64,000 nucleotides of DNA, taken from assembly GCA_037893225.1 (NCBI GenBank), contig JAZGUH010000776.1, positions 166,001-230,000 on the forward strand, in the 5' to 3' direction. Of the stretch, positions 1 through 15,100 are shown in pieces; the first letter of the stretch is position 1; each line of letters opens with the position of its first letter. Source of the stretch: Hippasteria phrygiana. Taxonomy: Eukaryota; Echinodermata; Asteroidea; Valvatida; Goniasteridae. A model generated the notes under the pieces. That model worked only from the letters and a program-made list of their open reading frames with translations, was not told where the DNA came from and did no database searches. The translations under genes were made by a program, and so were the position numbers.

Positions 1-179
1 GGACGGGGGAAGTACGAACAGCACTGAAACGGTGGTTCAGCAACTAATGCACAAGATCAGCAACGTAGGGAATGGGGACGACGGTCCCAAGACCGCTTCA
101 AACTACACCAATTTCCCCAGCGGCTTTCAGCAGAGAAATTACTATGCACACAGCAAGAAACTCACAGACCTTGTGGATG
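1..179 (+). CDS. WD40 gene exon 1 (partial, first exon visible)
   Basis: Open from base 2, in the frame that reads DGGSTNSTETVVQQLM, up to a GTAAGA donor at 180. It ends in phase 1. The stretch is polar, rich in Asn, Ser and Gln, and contains the only in-frame Met of this exon (base 47), which is unlikely to be the start because the frame is open to the window edge. The first propeller strands follow in exon 2. Confidence 0.75.
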
Positions 180-3100
180 GTAAGAATAAACAGTTATAAA
201 GGACATGTACATTTAATGCTTTGATGCAACCAAAACTGAGCTAATATACTACTCGTAGCTATTTTTTTCTGAAACAACAGTGAGTGCGCGCATAATGCCA
301 GCATTGTTCTTTCAGACAATTGTCGTTAAAATTGCAAATGAGAAGATGGCCAAACAGTACACCATCTGAAGCATGTTAAGTACACGTATGCGAACTATGA
401 AGATTTAGTAAAAGAAAGAAATTTACGTCGGAGATGAATGATGTACACGTAAATTAAATTAGAGCAGAGATTTAAATCAAACAACCCTGAAACAAATTGA
501 ACAAAATCATTGGAAATTGATAATCTTCAGATATTTTTGGCTGAATTATACAAAAAGGTATTTTATGAATGGGAACAAGTGGTTTACACTGTATAGTTTT
601 ACCATTCAATGGAGTTGGGTCATTCCATAAATTTGGTGTCCCTGTTACATCTGACATGTATAGGATTTTACAATTCAGGACACAATCTTTAATGCCCTCT
701 AATGTATCTCCAAGGGGGATTATGTAAAGCAAAGTACCTGCCAAACGAGTGAAAAAAAATAGTGTGAAGTCACTTTTAATGATACTTGATGGGAAATTAC
801 ACAGGTCAGGTGTAAATAACAGGGACACCAAAACATCACAGTTTGGACCCCTAATTTATAGAGGGACCTATATGTATATGTACATGTACATGTACATGTA
901 CTTAACAAGGAATCACTGCAACACATCTGCCAAATCATAAAATGTTTATGCATTATAACAACTGTTATAAGAACTGTTAACTAAAAATTGTTTTCCCCCA
1001 GTAACATACAACCCTCGCACCAGACAGTTCATCTTCCTGGACACCAGAGGTATCACAACTTGGGACAAGGATGGCATTGAACATTCAGGTAAGAAAATAA
1101 TGAAAATATTAGTGGTAGGATATACAGTAAATCCAGATTTTTGTAACATTCACTTTGAACTCCACTACATACATGTACATGTATGGTTTCAATTTTCGAA
1201 ACCTGATATTCGAAAGTAATCTTAAAAAAAAATCAACCCTTCCATTTTTTGTGGAATAGGCTAAAGAAAACAAGTGAGAACATCCTCCAATTTGCTCCAT
1301 GGTCTCTGATTGTAACTGCATTCACTTGCTAGTGGTCTTCGTGGTGTATGAATAGCCTGCCCATCCATTTTTTTTTCAACATTTCAGTATTTTCGTCTCG
1401 TCTGTGCCATACCATGCTAGAAAACATTCGTTTGTTTGATAAGTTTGTTCAATTTCATAACACGTAATTGTGACTTCCTCAGTAGAAGGCACAAATGTTG
1501 CAGATAAGGATAGTTTCCACTGTTTCTTTTGATTTAATTTTCTAAAAAATATATTTGACTCGTTCTAGGTTGTTATCTGGCCCCCAGCATTGCATTTAGC
1601 ACCCATTTTCTTTTGGCAGTTTTTGTGTCGCCTAAACGAATGTTTTGGGGGCACCTACCAGTCATGAATTCTGTCCGTGTATGTGGCCCTTGTGCCCTTG
1701 TGGCCGATAAAGTTTTAGTTCAAGTTTTTGCTCTCATTTGGTGTCATTTGAAAAGTTGAAATGTCTGTCCCAGCTGTTTTAATAACAATAAATATTAAAA
1801 CGCATCAATAAAATATAGGTAATTTTCGATGCTTATTGATAGTGATATTTATTTTTTATGCCGCGTGCCATATTTGCATATTCATCGTTTCTTACCGATC
1901 GGGCAATTCTATTGGCCCATTAAAATAAGTGAGGTCAGCGACCATGTAAAAGTTTAATTATTTAAACTCTGCAGCGACGTCGCCAGCGTCTTTTAGCGAC
2001 TAATCGCTGGTACTTCCACGTCAACTATAAACCCTGCGTGAGAGGATCGCCTTAAGACTCTGCCACAAGTTCTGAAAAATCTTTTCAAATCAATAAATGT
2101 GCATATACATTTGTACTGTAGGAATAGGTTTTCTTCTGTCATTGCAGTTAACCGGAGCCTGAGTTACCCCAAATATGTGAACAATCTTCTGAGGAACATC
2201 ATCTATGCCAGGAAGTATAACGTGTACTTCTGTCTTGCCAAAGATTTTTCACTTAAGGTGAGTTTGATTGTTGTACTACACATGTACATGTACATGTCGT
2301 TTGTTGAAGGCCTTGTGTGGCCAACAGGTCTCTCTGACAGATAGTATTAAACATGTACAGTCGAGCACTGTTACATGTAATACGAGCTCCAGCGGACTAT
2401 AAAAAACCTCATATTATAAGTACATGTACCTCGTATTATGCATCGCCATGCCATGTCCATTCATCCATGACGCACCAACTGGGCGCCATGCACGTGTGTG
2501 TTTTTGTTAATGTACATAACGAATGGGTGCACAAAACAGGAGCCTTATCCTTTATGTCGCAAATGTAATGTTTGTAAATTATGAATCTTACTGTGTAAAA
2601 TATACAATTTAAAGGAGAAAGTGATAAATAAAATAATAAGAAAAACACCACCGGACTAGACGTTCATAGCCGCCAACATCGAGCGTGCCGAAGGGAAGGT
2701 TTTTTGCACGGGCTCCCTGAAACCATTGGAGCAGGGCCTCTTTATATCTTCATGATCAGTGGTGCAGAATCTCTTCCGGGTAGGTTGGAACTTCGAAGTT
2801 TCGAACTTCGCTGTGATGTCCTCCTTGTTCTGTTGAGAATTGTCGAGAGTGTACTTGGGACAATCCTGTACTGGCACCCGGTGTCTGCTTTCTTGCGGCC
2901 CGATTCTACAGCCTTGATGATCTCAATCTTGGTCTCCAGAGACAGCCCCTTGCACTTAATCTTGATTGAAGCCATGGTAGATGTTTTCTTGAAGAAGGTA
3001 CGACTCGTCAGTGATGTAAAAAACAACGCGGTCACAAGTGAAGGAAGAAAAACCTCTAGCGGCTTCAGCCGGCTGCAATAGAACTCGTCTTGCGGCACTA

Positions 3101-6100
3101 CAAACGCAACATACACCATCCGTCTTTTATAAATCCCCTCTAGCGGCACAAAACATACAACTGTCGGGCAACGGAACTCCCTTTGTCAGCAGTAAAACCG
3201 CAACACCCATTGTCTGTCTTTATAAAACCCCCTCCATGCGGCGCGAAACGCACAGCTACACCAGGTGGTTTTTGTTAAAACCACAGCACGGATGAACGAG
3301 GGGATTGGCGTTAGCATGATAATGACTGGCACCTTTCTTCTGGGGTGGGATTAAGTAAGGGGTTTTCAAAACGTACTCGTCTTAAAGATGTTGAAAATAA
3401 TGCTTTTTTATTCAACCTTGCCGCCAAAAATGCTCGTCGTAAACGTCTTCTCGCTTTAATGATTCTCGTAGTAAACAAATTTTCTCACATGTGCACGTTT
3501 TGTTTGGAACTGACGAAATATGCTCGTGATAACCGTGTTCTCGTATTGTAGTTGTAAGTTGGCCAGGATCTTGCAAATACAGTACCTTCATAGTAGAAAG
3601 TTATTGGAATTAATCCTCTGTCGTGGTGATATTCAGTCTTTCCACAATTCAAAGTGGATAGGAGGATGACGATGTTGTTTCAACAAAGTGGATAGGAGGA
3701 TGACGATGTGGTTTCAACAAAGTGGATAGCAGGATGACGATGTGGTTTCAACAAAGTGAATAGGAGGATGACGATGTGGTTTCAACAAAGTGGATAGGAG
3801 GATGACGATGTGCTTTCAACAAAGTGGATAGGAGGATGACGATGTGGTTTCAACAAAGTGGATAGGAGGATGACGATGTGGTTTCAACAAAGTGGATAGC
3901 AGGATGACGATGTGGTTTCAACAGTGGATAGGAGGATGACGATGTGGTTTCAACAAAGTGGATAGGAGGATGACGATGTGGTTTCAACAAAGTGGATAGC
4001 AGGATGACGATGTGGTTTCAACAGTGGATAGGAGGATGACGATGTGGTTTCAACAAAGTGGATAGGAGGATGACGATGTGGTTTCAACAAAGTGGATAGG
4101 AGGATGACGATGTGGTTTCAACAAAGTGGATAGCAGGATGACGATGTGGTTTCAACAAAGTGGATAGCAGGATGACGATGTGGTTTCAACAGTGGATAGG
4201 AGGATGACGATGTGGTTTCAACAAAGTGGATAGGAGGATGATGATGTGGTTTCAACAAAGTGGATAGGAGGATGATGATGTGGTTTCAACAAAGTGGATA
4301 GCAGGATGACGATGTGGTTTCAACAAAGTGGATAGGAGGATGATGATGTGGTTTCAACAAAGTGGATAGGAGGATGACGATGACAATGTGGTTTTAACAA
4401 AGTGGATAGGAAGATGACGATGTGGTTTCAACAAAGTGGATAGGAGAATGACGATGTGGTTTCAACAAAGTGGATAGGAAGATGACGATGTGGTTTCAAC
4501 AAAGTGGATAGGAGATTTGACATGGAAAACATGAAAGCTGGGGCAAACAATGCCACAAAAACACAGACTGAATGTGAGAAATTCCAGCAAAATTGACATC
4601 CCTGTGTACATACCGTAATTTTCGGAATATAGGCCGCGCGGGGTATAAGCCGCAGCACGCAAAAATCTGTAAATTAAGATTTAAAGTTGGCGTATTAGCC
4701 GCACCGGTGTATAAGCCGCACCACGGCGCTGACGACGTCCAACCACAAGTCATCATGTTGCATGCTGAAGCGCTAGTCGGACTCCCTATTAATTATCGCG
4801 GCAACTCTTATTATCGCGGCATCGGAAATTACTCCTTTTTTTGCGTTGCCAACCGTATGGCGATTGTTCATCCAGTTCATCAGGCATTAAGGACTTCCTG
4901 CTAAGTTGTATAAAAATGACGATTATAAAATGTTGTGTCGGGACTTTTATTGAGTTTTAATGATTTTTAATAAATTCACGTTTTCCAAAACTTTTTTGCC
5001 TCACCGTGTCTGCTAAAAAGTACCGTCTTTATTTTAACATAAATCTTCAATGGTGGTCTGTCCATGGAAGTTCTATTGTCTGGTTCCCATTCTACAGCTA
5101 CATATACAAATGCAAAATGACGCCGAAGGACGATATTTCCACCGCGAAATCGTAAAAACTTACGGGAGCAAAATGACAGTGCGGTAAAAAAATAAAACGC
5201 GTAACGACGACGCACCGTGTAAAGTGAATGGCGCCCCCAATCGTCAATCAGTAGACTTGTCTCAGTGAATTTTGTCGCCTTCCGGGGGGGACAGGGTGTT
5301 AAGAAATATCTTGCAGGCCTAATCGTCTTTATTCAACTTGAACTTGACAGGGAAAATATCGTACTTTATTCAGGGGATGTTTTGGTCAAACATTAACTAT
5401 GAATATAAAGTTGAGATCATTGTAAAAACCACTTCCAGTACCGCGATAATACAGAGTCTGTACTCCGCTGAGCAACGGCGAGCATGTCTATTTTCACCGG
5501 CACGTGTCGCTAGTCGTTGTTTTGATTGGCCAAAGTAGATTTTGTTGCGCGCTTACATGTACGTGCTGGCAACCATTCATAAATTTGGGGGCCTTGCTAA
5601 TTCATGCAAAGGGATGTTTATTGGTTTCGGCTTAAGATTTCAGTATAAAAGTAATGTTTCTTTAAATTTGATATAAAGCAAATACGCCTGGAAGCAAGTA
5701 ACTTCTTTTTCAAACACAAATATGATTTTTATTTCCCACATTATCATTTACTCCACTTGACAATGTTTTCGGAAATTCAACAACATCCCTCGTAGCATAT
5801 GGTGTAATCCAAAACTAGGCACGCTCATTAGATCTGATGAAAATAATTCGTTTTGCTGTAAACGAAAGATGATTTTTGTCTGGATTTTTCTCCACTTCAG
5901 GGAACATACGAGGACGAAATTAAATCGCCAGAATGACAATTGATAAATAATAAATATATATGCAGATAGATGAATATATTTTACTGAAAGATTTCAGCGG
6001 ATTGCAATGGATTGTATTATTTCGGTAAAAATTCTCCTAATGTGAAAATGAACGTCGCATGGTGCCCGCGCGCGATTTTGTTACTACGGACAATACTGGT

Positions 6101-9100
6101 ACCCGCGCCCCGGAAGTACGTGACTTTTCCGCAAAGATGTGGCGACAAAACATTATTGCAACAATATTTTGCTAACTTTAGAGGACGCTGGAAATGGAAG
6201 TTGTGTACGTATTAAAGCCTACAATTATTGTAGGCTTTAATACGTACACAACTTGTATTTTTTTGTCACATTCGCAGACCGCAGATGCGGTAGATTAAGC
6301 CTCAAAGCGGTGGAGGTATGTGTTTATCATGATCCTTAATACTGATAATAGTTGACTAGAGCTTCGTTAAGTCCCAGAATTTTGACATTTTGACATCGAA
6401 TATAATCGATGTTGGACCTCCGATGTATCGATTATTGAAAATTCTGATAGCCGGACCCTACGTTAACCAGTGAAATAATAAACAACATGGATTACACAAC
6501 GATAAAACAGACAAAAACGAACAGACGCACCACACGATTTGTGAGGTGTGAACGGTACTTACGGGTTACGGTACATTTGCAAGTCAATTCGGTCCCTCTG
6601 GACTGGTTTCCTTTATTTCCAACACGCTGAGGCGCGGCTTCTGTGACTGATTTTATTCTTCAAATGTTGCTGTATAAGCCGCCCGGAGTATAAGCCGCAG
6701 GGACATTTTTCAGTGTGAGAATCAACGTATAAGCCGCGGCCTATATTCCGAAAATTACGGTACATACATTTGCAATGGAGATCCCTACATGTACATTGTA
6801 GCTTCTTGCCACACTGCAAGCAGTATGCACGTGCGTGCCAAAAATTGAATTTATCAGTAAACTACTCTATTTTTTAGTAAACTGCTCTCACATGTGTGGC
6901 ATGCGAGACTGTGATTAGTCAATATACAATGTATCAAGGGGCAGTACAGTGGAATGCCGCTATAATGAACATTGCGGGATCCACAGATTTTGTTCGTTAT
7001 GGCGATCGTTTGGTATACGGGAATTCGCCGAACAAAATAAGAAGCCATTTTTACGGTGGTGCCGCGCCCGCGTGGAGGCTGCCCGCGTTCTTTAATTTGA
7101 GTCGCGTGCGCATTTTGGCAAATTGTAAACACTCTGTTGGTCGAAGCTGCGTCGAGCGCGTGCATCTAACACGCACGCGAGCGCCTCGCCACCGCAGTAA
7201 ATGCTTCTAAATTTGGTCGCCGGATTAGTCTATAGTGATTTTCAGCCGCCGCGTGCCCATTTTTCAACATGGCGTATGTTCTTATAAAAAGCGCTCTCTT
7301 GCGTCGTATATTTGAAGTGCACCCTCTTTTGATTGTAATTGAAGGTTTTATTCAATTGTATTACATATTTTCCCAAATTTTGCGTCTTTCACGAATTGGC
7401 GACGCCCTCTTTTGACCATTGTCAGTGTAGTAGCATTTCTTGCACCCGCACATGGAGACACGAAACCACTGTCCATTCATCTTGGCAGCATGTCACCCTG
7501 CACGCACTGGCGGATACTTTTAAAAGGATGATTTTGAACATGTGCCGGCCATTGAATCATGTAATTACATGTTCATACTTTCTAAGCTTACTGAATTCTA
7601 AAGCAACAGTTGGCTTTTCCCTTCTATTCCTTGGGGAAATACATACATGTAACAGCCACCTCTGTCACTCTAATTTCTAATCTAATCTAATCTAATCTAA
7701 TCTTCAACATAAAGCTGCCGACGTTAAGGAATTACAAACAGCCCAAATACCCGGTAAGTTTTTTACAAAAAAATTGGGAGCTAAGGATGGTGTTCGGTAC
7801 AGCCGAATGTTCGGTATACATAGCGGTGTTCGGTATAGCGGCGTTCCACTGTACTTTAATGGATATATATGTCTATTGAAGCAGTTTTTTCTAAGGACTC
7901 TGTCAGTCAGAAATCAGTATTTCTACCCAAATTATGATGAAAGAACTTGAACTTGCATGTGAACTACATATCTTAGGCAAGTTCAGACCTCCCTTCTCCC
8001 TCATCCAATCCTCAATCTAAGACAGACATTTAAAAAAAAAAAAATTTAAGTCCTATTTTAGCAAAATAAATCACACCAAATACTATAGGGCCAATAGAGA
8101 AGTTAGAAGAAACTTTGGTCAGACAAGCAATTTGTGTAAGACGTCTGCACTAGTAAGCAGGAAGTCGTGGGTTCGAATCCCGCCCGAGTAAGCCTGTGAA
8201 TTTGTTCACACAGGTTCTCGGAAAGCACTGAGTATACAGTGCTTCATATATTACGTCGGGACGGGGCAAAAGAGAAAACATCTCTGTTCTAATTTACAAT
8301 TTGTGTTCGTTAAGTTCCTCCAGCAAGCCAGACAAACTCTGTGACATATATGCAAATATGTACATTGTGGTTTAATTAGCTTGTAAATAATAATGACTTG
8401 AACGGCCAGTCATGCATGGACGGTGTACTTTGCTTCACAGGTACTGAACAAAGATTTTGACGAGACCTGCAATGTGGCCTCAGATCTCAGCTCGGTCATG
8501 TTTCTCATCTTCAATCCAGTCAGGGATGAACTCATCACGGGCGGAGTCAAGGGGACAAAGGTAAGTCAAATGGCTCAGAGAAATAATAATAATCAGAGTA
8601 ATTATTATAATAATAAACAGCTTTAATTTATAGGTGTTTTTAGCCATGTCATCTACATGTTATATGATTTTCAATGGCCTATCTTTGTGCTAGGGTACAT
8701 GTACATGTACCAGAGACACTGGGGTAAACCCCTGCTCTTTCATGGGCTCTGGTTTTTTGTACGTGCACTGATCCTATCTGTCCCATCTGAAGGACGTGAC
8801 CCTTTTGAGATGAGCAAAGGCCTGTCATACCAATGCACTGATTGTTGCAGGCACGCTAATGCAAGCCATACATGGTGTGGTCTCCCATCCAAGGACTGCT
8901 TGTAGTCAACGTTGCTTAACTTCAGTAGTGTGCCACTTTCTCCTCCAATGAGCCAAACTGTCTGGGACAAACTGTTCCACACTTTTGTCTGGGACAACTG
9001 TCTGGGGCAAGACCTGTCAATGAGTAGGGATATGAATACGAATACAATAAATGTAACTTTGCATTAGTGGCACATCAAATTTTGTTTCACGGTATATGAC

Positions 9101-12100
9101 GATTTCCTCATTTGATGATACATGTACATCTCCAGCACATCTGTAAACATCCAGAATTGTCATAAAAAAGAGCAGTGCTTTATTTGCGTACTTGAAAAAT
9201 GAATGCATATTTAGTCGGTGCGTTTATCTTGCTGAGTCTAAACCATTGTTGAGATGAGCATTGTTGAGTTCTTTTATGAAGTAAATTCGTATGCAAATAA
9301 ATACTATGCTAAATGCCTACTACATTGTAAATTTCAAGTTTGTCATAGGTTTGTGCACAAACACACAGGTGCATCCAGGAGGCTTGATTCCATACATTGA
9401 ATTAGTACTCCAGTGATTTATTACAGTTCTTTGTTTCTTCATCACTAAGTTAATTAAATGTATACTTGCACAGCTGTTAAATCGTTTTTTTTTCCAAAAT
9501 GTTATTTTCAATCCCAGGTGTGGGAATTTAAACAAGTCACAGATCAAGTGTGGAAGGAAATCAAACCCATGGCCAACTACGGACTCTTTCTGAAGTAAGC
9601 ACTCGTCTAATTAAATAATATTTCTGTAATAACTGCAAATTAATTATTCATCTACATGTTCTCAAGTTAATGCTGTTTATTTTCGAATAATTTAGTATTC
9701 GATTATTTGAAACTTGTTTTGACCAAATATTCGAATATTCGATACTCGTCAATCAAGTTTTTTACGCGTCAGCTGCAACTGCATGCCGCGCCGGTAAAAA
9801 GTTGCACGCAAAGCACGCCGGTGTTTTATGTGCACAATTACTATGTTTTTGCAGTCATTATTTTATCAGTATCAAGGGTTTTACGGACGGGAACAATAAA
9901 CCTCCATCCACAAAAAGTTACCGTCAACAAAATGCCTAATTTGACACTAATAAGCGCTGTAATTTTTCTATTAAATTAGTATTAAATTAAATTAGTTTTG
10001 GAATATTTGATTGACGATCGAAATTTTTCGGTAATGGCTGCCCAAATTTGCATACTCCTATGTAGGCGTGGGTGACTAGCACGACTAGTCGACTAGTCGC
10101 GACTATTAAAAGGCATTGGTAGTCGCGACTATCAATTTTCAGATAGTCGACTAGTCGTTATTCGGCGACTGGTGTTCAGGATGTCTAGTTTACAAACCAC
10201 ACGGCCGCGCAACTATTAATAGTCGCCACGCAACGCGCGTTGCATTCCGAAGTGACTCGACTAGTCACAACATACTGCACGCACTGGCAATTTACACATG
10301 TACAAGTGCAATCACCAGAGACACTCGTTGAACGAACGTACACTGTGTTGTATGGGTGTATTCACGCACGTGGCGACAGAAAGGGCCAATGCGGTTATAT
10401 TACGTGCGTGTACGTACAGAGACGTAAATGTACTGTACACACCACGTGTCTGCAGAGTTTGTTATACACATGTACATAACAAAGAAATAAACCTCCATGT
10501 ACATGTACATATACAATGTATGTAGATCTGTTTAGAAAAGTATAAACACGAAAGTGTGACACTGCCTCAAATTCAAGGGCAGACCCACACGTACAGTATT
10601 GTTGCATTCTTAGTGGTATTAAAACAATGGTTACTAGTTGCGACTAGTCGACTACATGTACATGTAGTCGCGACTATTGAAATTCACTAGTCGCCCACGC
10701 CTACTCCTATGCCACTGACACATGTGGTCAATTCATAATAGTTTTATTGTGATCTTTGACCCTCAAAACATGGGTCTGACACCTTATTTCTCCAGTTATC
10801 TGCAATATTGGCTAAGATATAGTAAAAAAAATAGATTTTATTTTTATAATGGCAGCACCAATTTGCATAAAAGTGATACGTGGAACATTTTTTGAATTTT
10901 TTAACATAGGAAATTGTTTCCTAAGCTTTCTTTTCTGATCTAAAGACACCGAATAAAAATATATTTCCGAGGGTGCACGATACCCCCTTCTTCCCACTAA
11001 ACTATTACACCTGCGCAATGACATCCAAGTGTGAATGGTGACACTGTCCCCAATGCACTTATCACAGTTAAGTACGAACAATAGAGGAATTTCACATTAG
11101 CCCCTTCTGCGCACTTCCGGGTTAAAAGCAAGAATATTAGTGGCAATCAAAACAACGCTTTTCAGTGCATTCATTCATGCATGAATTAATCGGGCCATAA
11201 AAGGAAGCACAGGCGCACGATCAGCATAAAGTTGTTTACTGTGACGTTGAGATCCTCGTTTTCAAACGCGGAAGTGCGCAGATCGGTGCTAAACTCGTCG
11301 TTGTGGTTGAGGCTGGTTCATGATTCAACTAGACGTAGTTGACTAGCCAGCATTTGGGCAGAGTTAAACCCATTTCACACGACCGTTAGAAACACGGGTC
11401 CCATGTGATGAAATCGCATCGATGTCACAAATGCACGGATTCCGTGCCGTGTAAAAGTGTATCCCTGTGACAAAATCGAATGGGTCCTGTGCGGTTTGCG
11501 ACAGGGGTCGAGACCTCAAAAATTTCACATCGATAATGTGCAGTGAAATCGCCTTTGCGCATGCTGAATTTGCTGTTGGGAAAATCATTGGTACCCTATA
11601 AATTTCATCATTCAAAGAATATCACAGTACCAGCGATACACGTGTAGCTTTTGAACCACGTATGCAAACACAGCACTGAAAAAGGAGGGATGTTTGCTGC
11701 CGTACTGTTGTATTGTGAGAAAGCCTGCGATGAAATCGCAGGCATCCTTGGGCGTCAGACACTCGTGTGAAAAGGGCTGTAGTCCAATAATTGTCAACCA
11801 TAGCAGGGGCGGATCCAGGAATTTTTGCAGTGTTTTTTTGTTTGAAATTTGCCTAGAAAAGTGACTCCCAAAAGGGGGGGGGGGGCTGATACACTTTCTC
11901 ACCGTTGGTGGTGCCATTTAACCTCTATTTTGTTCTCACCCATAGGCAAAATAAGACCTGTATTTGCAAGGCATAGGCCCCTACAAGCAAAAGCAAAACA
12001 AATAAATAAATAAATTGGCAACAAGCAGGAGGGTTTCGACCCCCAAAGCCCCCCCCCCCCTTGGATCTGCGCCGGCATAGTTAACTATAACAATTTGGGG

Positions 12101-15100
12101 GTGGGGAGGGGGAAGGGGCAGGTACATGTACATTGTATGTATCGCAATTTGCCTCCATGAAACTGCTAAAACTTGGCATCAAGATTACAGAGCCTCAAGC
12201 TTAACTTTCCACAAGAGTTTCAAGAGCACCATTTGATCCTGACATGGAATAATAAACCAACGTGCAGGTATTTATCAAATCGACCTCTTCAAAAACTGCC
12301 AAAACTGTTCAAGAATTGAACAGTAATTCAGCTCAGTGAGGTCGAATGTTTCCGTTTATTGCAGGAGGGAGTTAAGCGGAATCAGAGGGGGTTGGATTAG
12401 GAAGGTTGAGCTTGAGCAACAGCTGCAGCACCTCTACTGCTGCTCAGATACAGATGTACTGTGCTATAACATGGAAGGCAAACCACTCTTCAAGCTCATC
12501 AAGTGGGTAAAAGTGAACAGGAGGAGCTAATATACAAATATTTACTGCTTCGAGTGGTGTAGTTAAACTAGCCTCCCGAGGTGATCCATTGAGCATTCTA
12601 TATTCCCGAGGCGAAAGCCGAGGGAAAATAGAATGCTCCATGGATCACCAAGGGAGAAGTCCCCATGGTTCTCCCCTGAACCATATTTCTCACTTATCAA
12701 CAATAGAGAAAACGAGTTGCCCGAAATTGGTTCTCCCTTGAACCCTTCTCACTTAACGAAGGTTGAGATACGAGTTGTGCGATAAGGTTCTTTTCAGAAC
12801 CCATACCTCTCGTTAGTTGAGATAAACACATGGTGTTACCGCAAACCGAAACGATAACTGTCTTACTAGTACAGCATTGTGTATCAGCTTATACATTCTT
12901 TGTTCAGTCAAGCAGTACAGCTGACTGCTTGCTGAATGGTTGTATTTTCAACCAGACATTTCCCCCTTGAGAGTTGATTGAAGAGAAAAACGTTGTGTGT
13001 GAAGTTTGTTCCATGAAAATTACTCTTAATAGGCAGGTCAAACTGTCTCTAACCAGAGTTGTCTTGGATTTGTCTGCAACAACTTTTTCTAGCTCATAGT
13101 GTTGCCGTTCATGAATGTATGGACCACATCATGACTGTACTTGAATCAGATTTTGCATCCGACATGCATTTGGGTCATTCCATTAATTTGGGGTCCAATA
13201 GCGTGACAATATTTTGGTGTCCCTGTTACACCTGGCCTGTGTAATTTCCCATCAAGTATCATTAAAATTGACTTCACACTATTTTTTGCTTGTTTGGCAG
13301 CTCCTTTGCTTTGCATGATCACTCTTGGAGATAGAAGGCATTAAAGAATGTGTCCTGAATTGCAAAATCTTATACATGTCAGATATAGATGTAACAGGGA
13401 CACCAAAAATGGAGCCCGAATTGATGGAATGACCCAAATGCTTACAAACGGCGATAGGTCAATTGGATCGGACTGGTGGGTTAGCCGTCATTTAAGAAAT
13501 GCCTTAAAATGCCCTTGAATGTTAGACCAGGAATAATTCCTGGTCATATGGGGGACTCATGCTGTTTCCACTGTTTCTGAGTTTTTAGATGCTCTCAGCC
13601 GTGTTGGCATTAGACTCAAAACTCACCGATTGGTCACTTTTCCTATTCCAAGTCTACTGCAAACAGCCCGGGAAGCTTTCCTCTTTTTTACTTTGCCTGA
13701 GTCCAGTGGTTACTTTAACCAGCTTCATTGGTAATTTTTGGTATTTTGTGTTCTTCACCATTTCTATTTAGATCAATCAATGATTATGGTCTGCCGTTCA
13801 TGATATTGTTTTTTCAGTGCTCACAAGTCCCAGATCAACGGCTGCAAATACTCACCGCAAGCGAGGGCTCTCATCACCTGCTCCAGTGATAGTGATGGTA
13901 TGTAACTCAAAATCACAAAACCTCTTCTTGTAATATGTGACCGCAAACCTTCTCTACTTTGTTCATATCCACCATGCAATCATTCAACTCCCATGTGACG
14001 TGTTGTCGCATTTCTGGTGTGTCGATAGCCCTTTGATGGACTGCAGCTGCCATGTTTCCTGTGAACCAATTTAGAAAACATAATAAGCCAGTTTGGTATC
14101 TCAAAGGTCAAAGGTTATTCGGGATAAAATTGCTAACGTAGTGTCACGCCATGTTACATGAACGCCCATTCTGATTGAATTTAAAATGTGTGTGTTCACA
14201 CGCGCGCGTTAGGTCATGTGGGTCATTCGGGATAAAATGTCATTGTGCACGTGCACAGTTGAAATTCCAAACTGGCTTATTGTGACCCACTCCACAGAAA
14301 AGGGTATTATGTCGCACTATGTGAAAAAACACACACGGCTGTTCTGTGGGAAGCGGGCAAAAAAATCTTCGCATTAATGATTTTTTGTTTGTTGGCTTCT
14401 ATTATATCTATTTTTTTTTGGATTTATTTTCAGAAATATTAGTATTGATGGATAAAGATGAAAAAATAAATGTTGATAGAAATTACTTCTTTGTCATTTC
14501 TTTGCACTTTTTGTGTTTAAAGGGCTATCTGTACTTCCGTTAGATTGGAAAAATGAGTATACAAATATCAAGATATCTCAAGAACACAAAATGCTACAGG
14601 GGTCAAACCTACAGCAAATTGAAGCTTAAGCCCTGTCCGCACTGGACTTTTTTTGGGAAAAGCTTACCGAGACGATGGGTACTTTTCCCATTTTAAGTCC
14701 AGTGCGGACAGCCTGGGACGTTTTCCTCTCAGTTTCTTTTCCCGAGTCCAGCGGTTACTTCTACTGGGCAACTGCTGCCCAGGAAAACTGACCAGAGACG
14801 ATAAGTCCAGTGCGGACAGTGCGAGTCGGTAAAAGCGTCTCAGGAAAGCGTACATCCGGCCCGAGCGCAAGGTCATGCTACACAGGGACACCATGCATGT
14901 GCTTTGCATTGTTTCACCGCTGTAGCGCATATGTGGCAAGTTTCCAAATTCTAGTGCGTTGTTCCTCTTTTGGTCGCAATCATGGCAGATATTATTTTGA
15001 TATCAGTTTGATTGGTGTGCTACCAGTGCATCGTTCCCTGATGATAATGAAGGACGTCAATGTGTACACATCTGCCAAAAGAATGAAAAGGCGCGTGCTC

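Noticed and set aside
2742..3149. A complete 135-residue gene on the - strand
   Set aside because: Only the part from residue 58 on resembles a transposase N-terminus, and the match changes frame. It is listed as a pseudogene fragment.
3651..4514. CRISPR array
   Set aside because: Units are directly adjacent with no unique spacers, and the organism is an animal.
7678..7701. Telomere-like (TAATC)n run
   Set aside because: Only four units, not a known telomere motif, and it lies inside a Tigger-type MITE.
12507..12540. Alternative donor GTAAAA for exon 6
   Set aside because: Using it puts a stop codon in exon 7. The GTGGGT donor keeps the frame and the blade sequence.
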